A DNA stretch of 64,000 bases from Butyrivibrio sp. X503 (GCF_003625475.1 NZ_RAIQ01000003.1:62001-126000), one strand, 5' to 3'. Numbered from the stretch's first letter, positions 50,259 through 59,321 are shown. Made by a program: numbers and translations. Notes: generated by a model not told the origin, from the letters alone.

Positions 50259-50690
50259 TCAATTATACGGCTCATTATTAATGTCTATATCCCAATCGCC
50301 ATTTTCATTAATAGTAAAGAAAACATACAATTCAGATCCTGCTTCGAAATCACTCGTACTCCATGCATATCCGTTTGTTATACCCAATTCATCAACTATA
50401 GTCGGAAGATAATCATTTAACTGATCATAGCTTAAAGGGCACTTTACTCCGGGGATCTCAACCTCCGTTAGACCATATTCATGAATAACATTTTCATCAT
50501 CAAGTAAGAATGCAGCAGCCGCTTCGGCTTTCGCAGATCTGAAATTTGCCAATGTAGTTGCCTGTTTTGCTTTCAATAATTGCGCAGAAAAAACAGGGAT
50601 CGCTACTGCTACAAGTACTGCTATGATAGCAACTACAATAAGGAGTTCAGCTAATGTGAATCCCTTTGTATTACATTTTTTCCTATTCAT
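50259..50690 (-). CDS. Type IV prepilin, class C (second of eight)
   Basis: This 143-residue prepilin has NRKKCNTKGFTLAELLIVVA; the leader Cys is unusual. The variable part has ATTLANFRSAKAEAAAAFLL and EVEIPGVKCPLSYDQLNDYL, the class C mark, and ends in an acidic strand (ENGDWDIDINNEPYN). GGAGGG lies upstream of the ATG. Confidence 0.92.
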   Translation of the reverse strand: MNRKKCNTKGFTLAELLIVVAIIAVLVAVAIPVFSAQLLKAKQATTLANFRSAKAEAAAAFLLDDENVIHEYGLTEVEIPGVKCPLSYDQLNDYLPTIVDELGITNGYAWSTSDFEAGSELYVFFTINENGDWDIDINNEPYN

Positions 50691-50759
50691 AAGGCGTCCC
50701 TCCTTATTGAAAATATGCTTTATAAATCAAACGATGTGATTTCTATATATGTACGAAAA

Positions 50760-51167
50760 TTAAGGTTCTTTTCCGAATACTACTGCAGTATTGTTATTGT
50801 ATGAGCAAGCACCTACCTTAACATAGGGTGCATCATCTCCATCGCCCAATACAATCGTAATATCGGTCATACAGTTAAATGAATACTTTGATGAACCTTC
50901 TGTACCCTTGGTGATAGTAACTTCTTTCTTTTCACCATCTCCGTCAAGCTCGTCATTATCAACTGTGTATGTCTGTTCTCCGTTTGCCAGATAATCAGCT
51001 GTAAGCTCAGCATAAATTGATCTAGCATTAGCTTCATCTGTAGCATATTTAGCTTTGTTGAGCTGTGCTGTAAATACAGGAATTGCTACTGCAACAAGTA
51101 CAGCGATAATTGCTACAACGATCAAAAGCTCCGCCAGTGTAAATCCCTTATTCCTCGAATTGTTCAT
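50760..51167 (-). CDS. Type IV prepilin, class A (first of eight)
   Basis: This 135-residue prepilin is the first gene of the pilus locus. It starts MNNSRNKGFTLAELLIVVA and has ATDEANARSIYAELTADYLA after the helix, like the eighth gene. The C-terminal domain has EGSSKYSFNCMTDITIVLGD and ends GACSYNNNTAVVFGKEP, with two Cys. The start at 51167 has AGGAG 7 nt upstream. Being nearest the promoter it may be the main subunit; that is inference. Confidence 0.92.
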   Translation of the reverse strand: MNNSRNKGFTLAELLIVVAIIAVLVAVAIPVFTAQLNKAKYATDEANARSIYAELTADYLANGEQTYTVDNDELDGDGEKKEVTITKGTEGSSKYSFNCMTDITIVLGDGDDAPYVKVGACSYNNNTAVVFGKEP

Positions 51168-51431
51168 AATTTTGCTCCTTTCCCGCTCATAAGAAGTATT
51201 TGATATGATAATTTTACCTACTAAATACACCTCATAAAATAGATATTTTCTGATTTTTTATTAAATAAAAATAAAACTTATTCGTTTTTACGATATTATC
51301 TAACAATTTGATAAAATGGTCTCAAGCTGTCAATATAATCGGTATATTCTAAATTATACCATATTTTTAAACGCTTTTTCGTATTGATGTATAATAGGAG
51401 CATACAGCGAACAATATTCAAGGAGCTCACC

Positions 51432-51935
51432 ATGACAGAACAAGAAGTCAGAAATAAATACGAAGAGATAACCAAGACCCTTATAGCCAAAAAGCTCACC
51501 ATCACTACGATGGAGAGCTGTACTGCAGGACTTATAAGTAGCCTTATCACGGACACCGAAGGTTCGTCGCAGGTGCTTAAGGGAGCTTTTGTGACATATT
51601 CAAATGAAGCTAAGATCATGCAGAATGTACCTGCTAAGGTGATAGATGAGTACGGAGTGTACTCCAAAGAGACGGCGATCGAGATGGCGAAGGCATGTAA
51701 AAACACCTACGCCGCGGATATTGGCGTAGGTGTCACCGGTACTATGGGAAATATCGACCCGTCAAATAATGACAGCGTGCCGGGTGAGGTGTATTTCGCC
51801 ATAGCTGATAAAGAGACTCTTTCCTCGGAACATGTAAGCTTATCGCCCAGGGACAGCAGGTACCTGTACAAGTTGTCCGTCGCGGACATAATTGCCGATA
51901 AGCTCCTTGAAATACTGAGAGGTTGCTCCGAATAA
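51432..51935 (+). CDS. CinA C-terminal domain amidohydrolase (PncC-like)
   Basis: This 167-residue protein is the stand-alone CinA C-terminal domain: LTITTMESCTAGLISSLITD (with the conserved E-S-C-T-x-G), GAFVTYSNEAKIM, GVYSKETAIEMAKAC and VGVTGTMGNIDPSN. PncC enzymes turn nicotinamide mononucleotide to nicotinate mononucleotide, in NAD salvage. AAGGAG lies 6 nt before the chosen ATG at 51432; the open frame from 51384 has no ribosome binding site. It is divergent from the pilin array. Confidence 0.9.
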   Translation: MTEQEVRNKYEEITKTLIAKKLTITTMESCTAGLISSLITDTEGSSQVLKGAFVTYSNEAKIMQNVPAKVIDEYGVYSKETAIEMAKACKNTYAADIGVGVTGTMGNIDPSNNDSVPGEVYFAIADKETLSSEHVSLSPRDSRYLYKLSVADIIADKLLEILRGCSE

Positions 51936-51998
51936 GCATATATAGTAAAACAGCGCGGCATTTTCATGGGGGAAAATTCACTTATAGGGGTGGTATGC

Positions 51999-54032
51999 TC
52001 ACGCTGCTTCACTTCTTCCGTAGACCGTCTCGTAGTACTGCTTGGATGTCATGAGATAAACAAATATATATACCAGGAAGAAGCTTACGCTTGCTATTGT
52101 TATACACATAAAGAAAGTAGGTATATCAACGTAAAGTATGCTGTTTAAAAAGAGTCTTACTATACTGCTCGCAATTGCGGCATGTATTATCGAAGCAAAC
52201 ACCGGTAAAAAGAACATTGTCATTACCTGCGTTCTGATAGTCTTCTTAGCCTCTTTTTCCGTAAGTCCGACTTTCTTAAGGATGTCAAATCTTCTTCTGT
52301 CTTCAAGTCCTTCCGACATCTGCTTGTAGTATATGATCATCACTGTTGCAAGTAGGAATACAACAGACAGGAATCCTCCGACAAACAAGACGCCGCCGTA
52401 AATGCTGTAGAACTGGCTTCTGTACGTCTGCTTGTTTCTTACATCATCGATTGAAAAGCCTCTGTTTACAAGCTCGTCGTTTAAAAGATCCACTTTATCA
52501 AATCTGTCTTTGTCTACAAGATTAAATTCGATACATGAAACATGGTCAAAATACTGTTTTTCTTCATCTCCGAGTACAAGTACCTCTTTACCTATTTTTT
52601 GATTCAGGTTCTCATCATCGGCAACGATCAATAGCTTACCGAAAAGAAACATCTCGGGCTCATAGATTTTCTCAATATCTTCATTCTCAATCTCACCCTT
52701 GATCTTGTATTCATCACCGAGCATTTTAATGCTGCCGGTTTTCATGATCTCTTTCGGGCACTCTTTTACATATACTTCTCCCGGTCCTACGCTTATATCT
52801 TGCCCTGTTACATATTTATATTCCTCGGGCGTAAGTATATAAACATCCAATATGGACGCAAAATCGGTTATATTCGCATTCAGACTGCTAAAAGCTGCAA
52901 ATCCGTCATCTGTTAAAAGAAGCATTCCCTGCGTATACTGCAATGTTTCCGTGTCACATGCTTCTATTCCGATTTTTTGGCACGCGTCGTTCGTTGAATT
53001 CATGAATGTATTTCTGTCAAAGTTTTCATCGACATTTGCGACAATTACGGTATCTTTTGGGAACATCATATTTATGTTCTGCTCTCCTAAAAGAGATATC
53101 GAAGCACAGCATGTAAAGAGAATTATTACCGCAGTTGAAAGTACGCATATGGATGCAAGTCCGACCGCGTTGTGCTTCATTCTGAACATAAGGTTGGATA
53201 CACTTATAAAATTCCTGGTATTGTAATAGAATTTCTTATTCTTCTTAAGCATCTTAAGTACAAAAATGCTTCCGGCTACAAAAAGAAAATATGTGCCGAG
53301 GATTACAAAAAATACACTTTGGAAAAGCACTGATAATGCGGAAAAAGTGTTTTTTGTCCTAAGGGCAAGAACATATCCTATGCCAAGGCATATAGTTCCG
53401 GCAATGAGAAGAATATATCTTGTCTTAGGCTCTTTTTCTCCCATATTCTCACTTTTCAAAAGAGCTATCGGCTTTCCGAAATTGACCGAAAGCGCGTTGT
53501 ATATGAAGCATATAAAAAACCAGATTTCAAATGCTATCAGCGTAAATAAAAGAGCATTCGTTGAAAAAACAAGTCCGTCCAAAGGTTTCTGGCCAACAAG
53601 CTTATAAAGAACAAGAAGCATGAGCTTATTGAGGAAGGTCCCTACTATGATACCGAGGCCGATCGCAAGTGTTGATGTAATAACGTTCTCGACAAAAAGG
53701 ATCGCGGCTATGTGCTTTTTGCTAAGCCCCAGTATCCCGTAGAGTCCCATCTCTCTTTTCCTGCTTCGCATAACGAATCTGTTGGCATATAAAATAAAGC
53801 CGAAGGCAAAGAGGATCACTATTCCTTTTCCGATAGAAAGAAGAGCTGCTATAGTTGCTGCTCCGTAAAAGACTTCTCCGTTTGCGGTAACAAGAAAACC
53901 TGTCCTTGAGAGAGAGTCCATAATGTAAAAGAGCATGATCATGATGGAACTTGAAATAATGAAAGGAACCAAAGTCCTGATATTCTTTTTCATGCTCGTA
54001 AAAGCCATTTTTAAAATGAACTTAGGATTCAC
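51999..54032 (-). CDS. BceB-like ABC transporter permease
   Basis: This 677-residue permease has the BceB plan: an N-terminal helix, three helices with an FtsX-type core (GFILYANRFVMRSRKREMGL, then YGILGLSKKHI), further helices, a large extracellular domain of about 220 residues between helices VII and VIII, and a C-terminal FtsX core (EDRRRFDILKKVGLTEKEA). Such permeases recognise peptide antibiotics (bacitracin, lantibiotics, defensins) and signal to the partner kinase. It overlaps the ATPase gene by 11 bp. Confidence 0.9.
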   Translation of the reverse strand: MNPKFILKMAFTSMKKNIRTLVPFIISSSIMIMLFYIMDSLSRTGFLVTANGEVFYGAATIAALLSIGKGIVILFAFGFILYANRFVMRSRKREMGLYGILGLSKKHIAAILFVENVITSTLAIGLGIIVGTFLNKLMLLVLYKLVGQKPLDGLVFSTNALLFTLIAFEIWFFICFIYNALSVNFGKPIALLKSENMGEKEPKTRYILLIAGTICLGIGYVLALRTKNTFSALSVLFQSVFFVILGTYFLFVAGSIFVLKMLKKNKKFYYNTRNFISVSNLMFRMKHNAVGLASICVLSTAVIILFTCCASISLLGEQNINMMFPKDTVIVANVDENFDRNTFMNSTNDACQKIGIEACDTETLQYTQGMLLLTDDGFAAFSSLNANITDFASILDVYILTPEEYKYVTGQDISVGPGEVYVKECPKEIMKTGSIKMLGDEYKIKGEIENEDIEKIYEPEMFLFGKLLIVADDENLNQKIGKEVLVLGDEEKQYFDHVSCIEFNLVDKDRFDKVDLLNDELVNRGFSIDDVRNKQTYRSQFYSIYGGVLFVGGFLSVVFLLATVMIIYYKQMSEGLEDRRRFDILKKVGLTEKEAKKTIRTQVMTMFFLPVFASIIHAAIASSIVRLFLNSILYVDIPTFFMCITIASVSFFLVYIFVYLMTSKQYYETVYGRSEAA

Positions 54033-54792
54033 TTTCGTCTCCTCCTCTCATAAGAACGGTAACTGCATCGCAAATATCATCAAGCATCTCGCTTCTTGTC
54101 TTTTCTCCGCGATAAAGCTGATGGAAAACTTCTCCGTCCTTTATGAACATAACTCTGCTTGCATAGCTTGCGGCAACGTTACTGTGAGTAACCATAAGGA
54201 TTGTCTGGCCGCTCTTGTTGATCTCTCTAAAGAGTCTCATAAGATTAGTTGCTGCCTTGGAATCAAGCGCTCCCGTAGGTTCATCCGCAAGAAGGATCCT
54301 GGGATTCGTGATAAGAGCTCTTGCAACTGCTGTTCTCTGCTTCTGTCCACCGGATACCTCGTAAGGATACTTGCCAAGGAGGTCTTCAATGCCGAGCCTC
54401 TTAGCAACGTCTTTTACCTTGGAATCCATGGTCTTATGGTTTTCTCCCGCAAGTACAAGCGGAAGCTTGATGTTGTCTTCTATAGTGAAATTATCAAGAA
54501 GGTTGAAATCCTGGAAAACGAATCCGAGATTCTGTCTTCTGAAGATTGCTCTCTCATTGTCTTTTAACTTGGAAAAGTCCTTGCCGTCGATAAATGCTTT
54601 TCCGGCTGTGGGAACATCAAGACTTGCAAGTATGTTCAAAAGAGTTGTCTTTCCGCTTCCGGACTCACCCATGATCGCAACGAATTCCCCATCTTCAACG
54701 CTGAAGTGAACGTCCTTAAGTGCTGTAACCTGTTCTATTCCCATGCGGGTTGTGTAGATTTTTTTGATATGGCTGACTTCCAATAATGACAT
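54022..54792 (-). CDS. BceA-like ABC transporter ATPase
   Basis: This 256-residue ATPase has Walker A GESGSGKTTLLN, Q-loop (GFVFQDFNLLDN), signature YEVSGGQKQRTAVARAL, Walker B ILLADEPTGALD and the H-loop (TILMVTHS). It pairs with the BceB-like permease. AAGGAG lies upstream of the ATG. Its own promoter lies in the gap to the kinase gene, with a BceR-type box further up. Confidence 0.94.
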   Translation of the reverse strand: MSLLEVSHIKKIYTTRMGIEQVTALKDVHFSVEDGEFVAIMGESGSGKTTLLNILASLDVPTAGKAFIDGKDFSKLKDNERAIFRRQNLGFVFQDFNLLDNFTIEDNIKLPLVLAGENHKTMDSKVKDVAKRLGIEDLLGKYPYEVSGGQKQRTAVARALITNPRILLADEPTGALDSKAATNLMRLFREINKSGQTILMVTHSNVAASYASRVMFIKDGEVFHQLYRGEKTRSEMLDDICDAVTVLMRGGDESES

Positions 54793-54857
54793 GATATTTC
54801 TCCTTTTATAGACATTATTTATGATGAGACGGATTACTCCGCTTCCTTTTCGATGAA

Positions 54858-54885
54858 ACTATAGTAGCAAAAAAAGAAATGTAAA
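54858..54885 (-). promoter_or_regulatory. Promoter of the bceAB-like genes
   Basis: On the minus strand TTTACA (54880-54885) and TATAGT (54858-54863) are 16 bp apart, about 65 bp upstream of the ATPase start. The BceR-type dyad lies 34 bp further up. Confidence 0.65.
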
Positions 54886-54919
54886 ACCTTGTTATTGGCT
54901 TACATTTCTTCTTGTTATT

Positions 54920-54935
54920 CTTACATTTTTGTAAG
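54920..54935 (-). promoter_or_regulatory. BceR-type operator inside the end of the kinase gene
   Basis: CTTACA-TTTT-TGTAAG is a perfect dyad matching the T-N-A-C-A-N4-T-G-T-A-A pattern known for BceR-type regulators. It covers the last codons and stop of the sensor kinase gene and lies about 35 bp upstream of the -35 box of the transporter genes. Confidence 0.7.
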
Positions 54936-55841
54936 GTCCGATGTGTGTACGTTTTCCTTGGAAACAGTGATGCTGACCTCGGTTCCTTCGCCTTCCTTGG
55001 AATCAATGCTCAGCTTGTGCCCGAGCTTATCGCAGATGTTCTTGCAAAGATAGAGTCCTAGTCCGCTTGCCTTCTTGTCGATCCTGCCGTTGTAACCGGT
55101 AAAGCCCTTTTGGAAAAGTCTTGGTATGTCCTCTTTTCTGATTCCGATTCCTGTGTCTTTTACTTTTAATATAATGCTTCCGCCGTCCTGCTCCGCGTAG
55201 AAAGTAACGCTACCTTTCTTGGTGTATTTAAGAGCGTTGGACAGTATCTGCTCAAGTACAAAGCAAAACCACTTCTCATCCGTTAGGATATTGCAATCAA
55301 GGTTCTCCATGTTGACTGCGATGTGGTTATAGATAAATACAGATGAGTACTTCTTAACGACCTGCTTGACTATGTTCTCAAGGTTGTAGCTCTTAAGTCC
55401 GAGATCGTTGGACATCGCTTCAAACCTCAGATAATTAAGGCTCATCTCTACATAGTTTTCTATTTTAAAGAGCTCCTGTCTGCAGAGCGCTTCATTCTTA
55501 TCGGGGTCCTGCAAAAGAAGATTGAGCGCGGCAATAGGTGTTTTTATCTGGTGCACCCAGAGCACGTAGAAGTCCTCTTTTTCCCTAAGTTCCTCCCAGT
55601 TATCGACGTCCGCTCTTCTCTCAGACTCTTTTTCCACATTATTGTCTTTGACCTTTACTACCTGCTGATAGTAATTTACAAACAGTACCAGAGCACTCTT
55701 TATCATCATAAAAAGAACCAGATAAATAAGGTACTCTTTGGATATTTCATACAGATTGGACACGATAAGAAGTGTCACTGTAATTATCAGATCTCCGTAA
55801 ATGAGATTCTTGTTATTATTCAGAAATTGCTTCTTCGCCAA
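54921..55841 (-). CDS. BceS-like intramembrane-sensing histidine kinase
   Basis: This kinase of about 306 residues has two close membrane helices (LIYGDLIITVTLLIVSNLY, EYLIYLVLFMMIKSALVLF) with almost no outside loop, the mark of the BceS group that senses through its transporter. The phosphorylation site is DFYVLWVHQIKTPIAALN. The ATPase part has LEQILSNALKYT (N box), VKDTGIGIRKEDI (G1), FQKGF and GLGLYLCKNI. The start is placed at TTG 55841 with GGAATGGGG upstream; the frame reaches 55871. Both overlap the end of the response regulator gene. Confidence 0.88.
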   Translation of the reverse strand: MAKKQFLNNNKNLIYGDLIITVTLLIVSNLYEISKEYLIYLVLFMMIKSALVLFVNYYQQVVKVKDNNVEKESERRADVDNWEELREKEDFYVLWVHQIKTPIAALNLLLQDPDKNEALCRQELFKIENYVEMSLNYLRFEAMSNDLGLKSYNLENIVKQVVKKYSSVFIYNHIAVNMENLDCNILTDEKWFCFVLEQILSNALKYTKKGSVTFYAEQDGGSIILKVKDTGIGIRKEDIPRLFQKGFTGYNGRIDKKASGLGLYLCKNICDKLGHKLSIDSKEGEGTEVSITVSKENVHTSDLTKM

Positions 55842-56505
55842 CGATGTACCCCATTCCTCTCTTGGTAACAATATAGTTATTAAGTCCCGCGTTTTCTATC
55901 TTTTTCCTGATCCTGGTGACGTTGACGGTAAGCGTGTTGTCATCAACAAACTCCTCGTCGCCCCAGAGTCTCTCCATTATGGTCTCTCTTGAAATGACCT
56001 TGCCGGGAGATTCCATCAGGGTCTTAAGAATAAGGAATTCATTCTTGGTAAGCTCAAGCTTCTCATCACCCACCATTGCTGTCGTATCGTCAAGATTGAG
56101 CTTAACGCCTCCGCATGAAAGAAAATGTGCTGTCTCCGGATGAGCACTGCTGCGCCTTAGTATCGCCTGTATCTTGGCTGTAAGGACCTGCAGATCAAAT
56201 GGCTTAGATATGAAATCATCTGCGCCCATGTTCATCGCCATTACTATATTCATATTGTCATCTGCAGATGAGAGAAAAACTATCGGCACGTTTGAAGTCT
56301 TTCTTATCTCACTGCACCAAAAGAATCCGTTGCACACAGGGAGCTTAAGATCCATCAGAATGATATCGGGTTCGTAACCCAGTGCTTCTTCCGTTACATT
56401 ATGAAAATCTTCAACAATCTTGGCTTCCATCTGCCAGGAGCTAAGATGTTTCTCGATCATTTTTGCTATTACATCATCATCTTCTACTATAAATACTTTC
56501 ACCAC
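55816..56505 (-). CDS. BceR-like response regulator (OmpR family)
   Basis: This 229-residue regulator has a receiver domain (KVFIVEDDDVIAKMI, phospho-Asp in PDIILMDLKLP, Thr/Ser and Lys in IVFLSSADD and DFISKPFD) and a winged-helix output domain (LTKNEFLILKTLMESPGKVI, NTLTVNVTRIRKKI). It should bind the dyad at 54920-54935 and switch on the transporter genes. The start is GTG at 56505, or the next codon, also GTG, which has a better spacing to GGGAGG. Confidence 0.92.
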   Translation of the reverse strand: MVKVFIVEDDDVIAKMIEKHLSSWQMEAKIVEDFHNVTEEALGYEPDIILMDLKLPVCNGFFWCSEIRKTSNVPIVFLSSADDNMNIVMAMNMGADDFISKPFDLQVLTAKIQAILRRSSAHPETAHFLSCGGVKLNLDDTTAMVGDEKLELTKNEFLILKTLMESPGKVISRETIMERLWGDEEFVDDNTLTVNVTRIRKKIENAGLNNYIVTKRGMGYIVGEEAISE

Positions 56506-56560
56506 ATGCCTCCCCTTGCTGTCGTCGTTTAAACTTCACGTATCATAATAACATAAAAAT

Positions 56561-56601
56561 GTAAATAAAAGGCAGCTGATCATAGGATTCGATCAGTTGC
56601 C
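56561..56601 (-). terminator. Terminator of the three-gene CPBP unit
   Basis: GGCAGCTGATC (56571-56581) and GATCAGTTGCC (56591-56601) form an 11-bp stem with one mismatch. On the minus strand it is followed by TTTTATTT. It separates the CPBP genes from the bceR-like gene. Confidence 0.85.
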
Positions 56602-56652
56602 TTTTAAGCTTAATGGTGAAAATAATCCAAAAGGAGAGCTATAAACACAAAC

Positions 56653-57456
56653 TTATTTTTCTTCATGAAGTTCACATCTGACATTTTTTCTTTTATTGAG
56701 AACTACTATCAATAAGATAAATGCAACCACTCCGAAGATTGTGTCGGGAATTGCAGACATGATTCCTTCTAAAATTGTTTTATCCATTGTAGGCATACCG
56801 ATTCCATCCAATTGACTTGAATAGCAAGCCCAAACACTTTCAACGAAATCATAAACTCCGTGTATGAAAACAACCACCCAAAAATTGTTAGAAATATAGT
56901 AGATACTAGCCAATAAAATTCCGGCAAAAAATACATATACGACCTGGAAAGTTGTAGTTACTACAAGATTTGGATACATCATAAGATTTGTAAAATGAAT
57001 AAGAGCAAATGGAATCGCAGACATAACTACTGCCAAGATTATCCCTCTCTTGCTTTCACCAAACCTATTTCTTAATGTATTGAAAAGTACACCTCTAAAA
57101 AGAGTCTCTTCATATAATCCAACTCCAAACATAAGTATCAGCATAAAGATTGCACTTGGAAGTCCCTCCATAAATCCTATATCAGTCGGAGACATACCAC
57201 CTATAAAACCGCGTATGCAACAAGCTATTCCCAGCAATCCTGCAACACTAAAGAGTCCTTTTGAAAAGCCTCTGAATTTAAATTCAATCCCATACAGCTT
57301 AATCATAGAAACAACTCCAATTATGCCTATAACATATCGTATTATCGAACCCGGAATCCCCAAGGCTCCGTCACCTAAAAGCGACATTACTACTGTCGAT
57401 ACTAAAAGCAAAATGATAAAAAGCACCAGTCCCGGTGCAGAACTTCTTTTTTCCAT
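56653..57456 (-). CDS. CPBP family intramembrane protease (third of three)
   Basis: This 267-residue protein has about eight membrane segments and CPBP motifs GLYEETLFRGVLFN, FALIHFTNL and VFIHGVYDFVES. A hydrophobic family member like this may process or protect against peptides. It ends at the terminator before the Bce module. AAGGAG precedes the ATG. Most similar in plan to the 58338 product (both have M-x-x-P-N-L-V-V-T-T). Confidence 0.9.
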   Translation of the reverse strand: MEKRSSAPGLVLFIILLLVSTVVMSLLGDGALGIPGSIIRYVIGIIGVVSMIKLYGIEFKFRGFSKGLFSVAGLLGIACCIRGFIGGMSPTDIGFMEGLPSAIFMLILMFGVGLYEETLFRGVLFNTLRNRFGESKRGIILAVVMSAIPFALIHFTNLMMYPNLVVTTTFQVVYVFFAGILLASIYYISNNFWVVVFIHGVYDFVESVWACYSSQLDGIGMPTMDKTILEGIMSAIPDTIFGVVAFILLIVVLNKRKNVRCELHEEK

Positions 57457-57507
57457 ATTTTTCTCCTTAAAAAATTACCAATAAAAGTCCATGGGCCATG
57501 TCCTTCA

Positions 57508-58329
57508 TCATTCATTCTCATATCTTTCTATACACTTCTGAAGCTTGGAATCTCTTATAAGGAAAAGGCCTATGGCAACGCTCACAACAGTAATAGCTAT
57601 TCCCTTAAGGATGAGTGCATCATATCCAAGCCACTCCGCAACTGTACTTCCTATTCCACTAAGTCCGGTATTTCTAAAGATGCAGAAATAAAGCATGAGC
57701 GAAAGATCAAAAACTGCATGGAGTATAGAGCATACCCAGATATTACCGCAGCGCACATAAAGTGCATTGAAAAAGAAGCCTATTCCGATAGCGTAAATGA
57801 CCTGTGTATAGATAGGTGTCGGATCACTACAACCATTAAGATTAAAAAGATGTATCAATCCAAACGCTATGGACGGAATAGTCATGGCAGTAATGATACC
57901 TGTCTTGGTGTTCCCGATCGCAGATCTGATAAAGTTAAAAAGGACTCCTCGCGTAAGGAACTCCTCTCCCATACCTGCTCCGATAGTTATTGCTACCACA
58001 AAGATAATTATGTCTTTGGTTCCCATAAGAGGAGTTCCGTATTCTTTTATTCCTTTGATCAAGTAAAAGACAATATTAAAAACAGTCCACGCAGTGAAAG
58101 CTCCGCCTACTACAATACCTTTTCCACAGCTTTTTATATTGAAACGAAGTGCTTTTTTTAACCCAAATGCAAGTAAGAAAACTATATATATCGCCACTTC
58201 TATAATGGAATGGATCATGTAATCCACCACACCGTCACCGGTACTGGGGATCATTGGTACAAGTATAGCGGTGGCAAAATATGACACAATAAACAGAATT
58301 ATTCCTATCCAATACTTTGTTTTATTCAT
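57508..58329 (-). CDS. CPBP family intramembrane protease (second of three)
   Basis: This 273-residue membrane protein has CPBP motifs GAGMGEEFLTRGVLFNFI, IAFGLIHLFN and ICSILHAVFDLSLM. It is the most diverged of the three, with a longer C-terminal tail (LIRDSKLQKCIERYENE). It begins 8 bp after the first CPBP gene, so the two are likely coupled. The substrate is not known. Confidence 0.9.
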   Translation of the reverse strand: MNKTKYWIGIILFIVSYFATAILVPMIPSTGDGVVDYMIHSIIEVAIYIVFLLAFGLKKALRFNIKSCGKGIVVGGAFTAWTVFNIVFYLIKGIKEYGTPLMGTKDIIIFVVAITIGAGMGEEFLTRGVLFNFIRSAIGNTKTGIITAMTIPSIAFGLIHLFNLNGCSDPTPIYTQVIYAIGIGFFFNALYVRCGNIWVCSILHAVFDLSLMLYFCIFRNTGLSGIGSTVAEWLGYDALILKGIAITVVSVAIGLFLIRDSKLQKCIERYENE

Positions 58330-58337
58330 AATCTCTT

Positions 58338-59126
58338 TTACTCCTCAATTCCTCTTTTCTTAAATTCTCTAAACAGCAGAATAAAGAATATTACTGCAGT
58401 AATTGCAAATAAACCTGATGTTTTGATTGCTTCCAATACGGTGATATCCTGATCGGCATAAATATGTGATCCTGAAGTCACAAAACATCCCATAACGGTA
58501 GCTGCTATGTCAAAAAGCCCATGTAGGATGGAAACCACCCAGATATTGTCTGTAATGTAATAAATGCACGCCAAAGAAATTCCGATCAATGTCGCATATG
58601 CAACCTGATTAAATGTTGTAACCACAAGATTGGGACAATCCATAAGATTGATAAAATGCATGCATCCAAATATGAGCGAAGAAAAAACTATCGACTTTAC
58701 TATGCTGCTACGGCTTTCACCCATACGATTTCTGAATGTATTAAACAACACGGCTCTGCAAAGGGCCTCTTCAAAAAGACCTACACCCATTCCCCATATC
58801 AGAATAATGATAACTGCGGGGAGCGCCTGCAAAAATCCATATTCCGGTGTTTGCCATGCATCAAATAGGTTATGCACACATTCAGCCAGAAAGAGCAGTG
58901 ATCCGGCGGAAATAAGCCCTCTAAGCACATCTTTTCCTCTGAATTTAATGTCAATTCCAAACAGCTTGGCGGCAGCAATGATTCCGCCAAAACTTATGAT
59001 TACACGAACTGACGTGAATCCTAAGCCGAAATTCTCGGCTCCGCCAAATATAGTGCTTGCAATGTTATAGAGGACAAACATAATTATCGCGACCAAAAAA
59101 CCCGCTACTGTTTTCCTTTTTTCCAT
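58338..59126 (-). CDS. CPBP family intramembrane protease (first of three)
   Basis: This 262-residue membrane protein has CPBP motifs GVGLFEEALCRAVLFNTF, LIFGCMHFINL and VVSILHGLFDI. It is the first gene of the three-gene unit. AAAGGAG lies before the ATG. Its upstream region carries the 17-mer also found at the CPBP gene at 26641, which suggests a common regulator for both. Confidence 0.9.
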   Translation of the reverse strand: MEKRKTVAGFLVAIIMFVLYNIASTIFGGAENFGLGFTSVRVIISFGGIIAAAKLFGIDIKFRGKDVLRGLISAGSLLFLAECVHNLFDAWQTPEYGFLQALPAVIIILIWGMGVGLFEEALCRAVLFNTFRNRMGESRSSIVKSIVFSSLIFGCMHFINLMDCPNLVVTTFNQVAYATLIGISLACIYYITDNIWVVSILHGLFDIAATVMGCFVTSGSHIYADQDITVLEAIKTSGLFAITAVIFFILLFREFKKRGIEE

Positions 59127-59190
59127 TTCTAATCTCCTTTTGAATTAAATAAAAAACGTGGTTTGTTACTTTGTATATAAGGCCTTTTAT

Positions 59191-59220
59191 ATACCACATC
59201 TGTCGTACTACTATTGACAT
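59191..59220 (-). promoter_or_regulatory. Operator-like motifs upstream of the CPBP unit
   Basis: The minus strand has TACGACAGATGTGGTAT (59191-59207), which differs at two of 17 positions from the motif at 26510-26526. A likely -10 box (TATATA) begins at its end, the same placing as at 26524. The plus strand from 59199 has TCTGTCGTACTACTATTGAC, 18 of 22 like the second motif at 26551-26572. Confidence 0.55.
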
Positions 59221-59267
59221 GGTACGCTATGCTGTAAAACAAATCCACACACTGTTGGTATGGAAAA

Positions 59268-59310
59268 AATAAAAAAATGCCGCCCCGTGAGTATCATCGG
59301 GGCGACATTT
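59268..59310 (-). terminator. Terminator of the LysR gene
   Basis: CGCCCCG (59281-59287) and CGGGGCG (59298-59304) form a strong stem, followed on the minus strand by GGCATTTTTTTATTTTTT. A T-run also exists on the other side (ACATTTTT), so it may work in both directions. Confidence 0.9.
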
Positions 59311-59321
59311 TTGCCTGACTA

